Positions 5,650 to 8,160 of a DNA stretch of 8,160 nucleotides are shown in pieces (position 1 is the stretch's first letter; every line of letters begins with the position of its first letter). The notes beneath the pieces were generated by a model. It did not search any database and was not told the origin of the DNA. It was given only the letters and a program-made list of their open reading frames with translations. This stretch comes from Planctomycetota bacterium (GTDB lineage Bacteria > Planctomycetota > Planctomycetia > Pirellulales > Pirellulaceae), in the NCBI GenBank assembly GCA_029259935.1, contig JAJDEH010000428.1, positions 1 to 8,160 on the forward strand, given 5' to 3'. Made by a program: the position numbers and the translations under genes.

Positions 5650-8160
5650 TCACAAGGATTCTCGACTTTTGTATCCACGAACGGCTGGTGATCCTCATCG
5701 CTTCGATCGCGGTCGTGGGGTATGGATTGTATGCGACCCAAAACGTACCGCTGGATGCCATTCCAAATGTTGGTGAGAACCAGGTGATTGTTCTTACCGA
5801 ATGGATGGGACGTTCTCCCAAGGACGTGGAGGACCAAATCACTTATCCGCTTTCTGTTGCGTTGCAGGCCGTTCCCGGTTCAGAGAGCGTGCGCGGCAAA
5901 AGCATGTTCGGTTTCAGTTTTGTTCAGGTGACGTTTGAAGACAGCGTCGATTTCTATTGGGCGCGTTCGCGAGTCGCGGAACAACTCATGTCGGTTTCCC
6001 GTTCGCTGCCCGAGGACGTTACGCCCGTACTCGCGCCGGACGCGACCGCGCTGGGCCAGATTTACTACTACGTCCTCGAACCGCCCGACGGCATGGATCT
6101 GGCCGAACTGCGGTCGAAGCAGGACTTCTTCGTCAAATACGCGTTGCAATCGGTCGACGGAGTGGCGGAAGTTGCATCGATTGGCGGCTACGTCAGGCAG
6201 TATCAGATCGAAGTTGACCCCGACGCGCTTCACTACCACGGCATCCCGCTCGGAAAAGTCATCATTGCGGTGAAGGCGTCCAATATCGATGTCGGCGCGA
6301 AAACGGTTGAAGCCAGCGGCATGGAGTTCATCGTGCGCGGCAAGGGATTTCTTGGATCGGGAAAAACCGAGGCGGAAACCATCGACCAAATCGAAAGCAC
6401 GGTTGTCTTGACGCGCGAAGGCGTGCCGGTTCGGGTTGGTGACGTGGCACAAGTTCAAACCGGTCCCGCGTTCCGTCGTGGAGCGCTTGATTTTAACGGC
6501 CATGAAGCCGTGGGCGGCGTGGTCGTGATGCGTTACGGAGAAAACCCCCGCAATGTGATCGAGCGCGTCAAGGCGAAGATTGCCGCTTTGGAGTCGGAAC
6601 TAGAGGGCATCAAGATTCACGGCGTGTATGACCGCACGGTCCTCATTGATGAAACCGTCTCTACGCTTTCGAATGCCCTGGGCCATGAAATCCTCATCAC
6701 GATCGCGGTCATGGTTCTGTTCCTGCTGCACGTACGAGCCAGCATTGTTATCGCGCTGACGTTGCCGATGGCCGTCTTGATGGCATTCATCGCCATGAAT
6801 TTTTTCGGCGTGGATGCCAACATCATGTCGTTGGCCGGCATTGCCATTGCCATTGGCACCATGGTGGACATGGGCATCATCGTGCTTGAGAACATCTACA
6901 GCGGTCTTGCGAATTGGGAATCGGAAGGGTCGCCGGGCGGTCCTCAACGACGCTTGGCGGTCATTCGTGAATCGGCCGCCGAAGTGGTACCGGCCGTGAT
7001 CACGGCGGTAAGCACGACGATCATCAGTTTTTTGCCCGTGTTTTTTTTGACGGGTCGCGATCATCGACTTTTCGCGCCGTTGGCGTGGACGAAGACGTTT
7101 GCCTTGGCGGCCAGCCTGATCGTGGCGATCACCGTCGTGCCGATGCTGTGCCGCATCTTCCTCAGGTCCTCTCGATTTTCCAAATGGACGACGATCGCTT
7201 CGGCTTTTGGGTTTTCCGCGGTTAGTGGCGGTCTCTGTTTCTTTGTTTGGGGCCAACGTCTGGCGGAATGGAATGCGCTGAGCCCCTGGTGGGCAACGTT
7301 GCTGGCCGCCTTGTTGGGTTTTGTGGCTGGCTGGTGGCTCACGCGCGAAAAGATTCAGTCCTTGGACGGCAACCCGGTGAGTCGATTCGTCAGGTGGATC
7401 TACGGCGCGCGGCTCCGCTTCGCGCTGCGTCGAAAGGCGCTGATGCTGTCATTTCCTCTGTTGATCTTCGTGCTGGGGCTGGGAGCCTGGGTTGGCTTGC
7501 CGACCGTGCTGCGGCCTGTCGAACGAATGGCTGCCATGCTGGGAGCCGACTTGGATGACGTACCCGGCTATGTGCAAGCCAAGCATATTTTCACCGGCCT
7601 GAAGACTGACGATTGGATTGCATTGGACGAAGGCAGTTGGTTTTACATGCCCAGTTTGTATCCCGCCGCGAGTTTCTCGCAGGCCATGGAAGTGCTGCAA
7701 TCTCAAGATGCGATGATTAAGAAGATCCCCGAGGTGCGCGATGTGCTGGGTAAGATCGGCCGCGTCGAATCGGCGCTCGACCCCGCTCCGGCGGCCATGA
7801 TTGAAACCTACGTGATGCTCAAGCCGCGCGACCAGTGGCGCGAGGGAATGACCGAACGAAAAATCTGGGACGAAATCAATGCGGTCGCCACACTGCCTGG
7901 CATTACGCCGGCGTCACCGCTGCAACCTATCGAGGGCCGAGTGGTCATGCTGCAAAGCGGCATCAAGGCGTCGATGGCCGTCCGCATTTATGGAGACGAT
8001 CTGGCAGGGCTTTCCCAAGCCTCGCTGGCGGTCGCCGAGCATTTGAAAGAACATCACTGCGTCAACGCAGGTACCGTCAATCCGGATATCGTCATGGGAA
8101 AACCGTACTATGAGTTCGACGTCAATCGCGAGGAAGCGGCCCGCCATGGCATGACCACCA
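5646..8160 (+). CDS. cusA: CusA-type heavy-metal RND efflux permease, 3' end outside window
   Basis: This is the proton-driven inner-membrane pump that exports monovalent metal from periplasm or cytosol. The frame is open from ATG 5646 to the window edge (838 codons and one base). Visible are TM1 (LVILIASIAVVGYGLYA) with the family NVPLDAIPNV segment, the porter region (YWARSR, LPEDVTPVLAPDATALGQIYYY, VAEVASIGGYVRQYQI), and TM4 with the proton-relay Asp D408 in GIAIAIGTMVDMGIIVLEN (equivalent to E. coli CusA D405). M394 and M406 match relay methionines M391 and M403. The periplasmic Cu(I)/Ag(I) triad is present: M668 (WFYMPS), M718 (PAAMIET) and M768 (VVMLQSGIKAS), matching CusA M573, M623 and M672. 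The offset from CusA grows from 3 to 95 residues because of two insertions: about 515-570, holding two extra hydrophobic segments, and about 620-655 in the periplasmic loop. The Met triad favours copper/silver over the zinc/cobalt CzcA type. Confidence 0.95.
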   Translation, partial: MITRILDFCIHERLVILIASIAVVGYGLYATQNVPLDAIPNVGENQVIVLTEWMGRSPKDVEDQITYPLSVALQAVPGSESVRGKSMFGFSFVQVTFEDSVDFYWARSRVAEQLMSVSRSLPEDVTPVLAPDATALGQIYYYVLEPPDGMDLAELRSKQDFFVKYALQSVDGVAEVASIGGYVRQYQIEVDPDALHYHGIPLGKVIIAVKASNIDVGAKTVEASGMEFIVRGKGFLGSGKTEAETIDQIESTVVLTREGVPVRVGDVAQVQTGPAFRRGALDFNGHEAVGGVVVMRYGENPRNVIERVKAKIAALESELEGIKIHGVYDRTVLIDETVSTLSNALGHEILITIAVMVLFLLHVRASIVIALTLPMAVLMAFIAMNFFGVDANIMSLAGIAIAIGTMVDMGIIVLENIYSGLANWESEGSPGGPQRRLAVIRESAAEVVPAVITAVSTTIISFLPVFFLTGRDHRLFAPLAWTKTFALAASLIVAITVVPMLCRIFLRSSRFSKWTTIASAFGFSAVSGGLCFFVWGQRLAEWNALSPWWATLLAALLGFVAGWWLTREKIQSLDGNPVSRFVRWIYGARLRFALRRKALMLSFPLLIFVLGLGAWVGLPTVLRPVERMAAMLGADLDDVPGYVQAKHIFTGLKTDDWIALDEGSWFYMPSLYPAASFSQAMEVLQSQDAMIKKIPEVRDVLGKIGRVESALDPAPAAMIETYVMLKPRDQWREGMTERKIWDEINAVATLPGITPASPLQPIEGRVVMLQSGIKASMAVRIYGDDLAGLSQASLAVAEHLKEHHCVNAGTVNPDIVMGKPYYEFDVNREEAARHGMTT

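Noticed and set aside
5880..7256. Long minus-strand open frames at 5880-6503 and 6600-7256 opposite the permease
   Set aside because: The permease frame is continuous and aligns along its length with CusA. The antisense translations are Arg/His/Asp-rich, as expected from reverse reading of GC-rich codons.

Overview
The window most likely comes from a planctomycete (Pirellulales-like) chromosome. The evidence is a GC-rich sequence, long gene-free gaps filled with short GC-rich palindromes of the kind scattered through those genomes, and metal-efflux proteins with the cysteine-domain and insertion pattern I associate with that group. This placement is inference from style and remembered family features, not from a search.

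Layout. Positions 1-528 hold no convincing gene. They carry a dense set of inverted repeats: an imperfect 90-bp palindrome, a composite REP-like inverted repeat and a 22-bp fully pairable hairpin. Positions 529-2280 (minus strand) encode an exported YtcJ-type amidohydrolase (amidohydrolase family 3). Positions 2281-2834 form a divergent intergenic region with a possible extended -10 promoter for the amidohydrolase, more small palindromes, and an inverted repeat just before the next gene. Positions 2835-3437 (plus) encode an exported 200-residue protein with 20 cysteines and no family I recognise. Positions 3718-5649 (plus) encode a CusB-type periplasmic adaptor with a cysteine heavy-metal-binding motif near its N-terminus and a TRASH/YHS-like cysteine domain near its C-terminus. 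Positions 5646-8160 (plus) encode the first 838 residues of a CusA-type RND permease that runs off the window. The last two genes overlap by 4 bp (ATGA).

How the genes fit together. The adaptor and permease form the inner-membrane and periplasmic parts of a Cu(I)/Ag(I) efflux pump. The permease keeps the three periplasmic methionines that bind Cu(I)/Ag(I) in E. coli CusA, at nearly the same spacing. The Cys-rich exported protein sits directly upstream on the same strand and is a good candidate for a periplasmic thiol metal buffer or donor to the pump. That role is inferred from composition and position only. It is the most interesting item in the window. No outer-membrane CusC-type channel and no metal-responsive regulator lie within the window. 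The amidohydrolase points the other way and has no evident link to metal handling.
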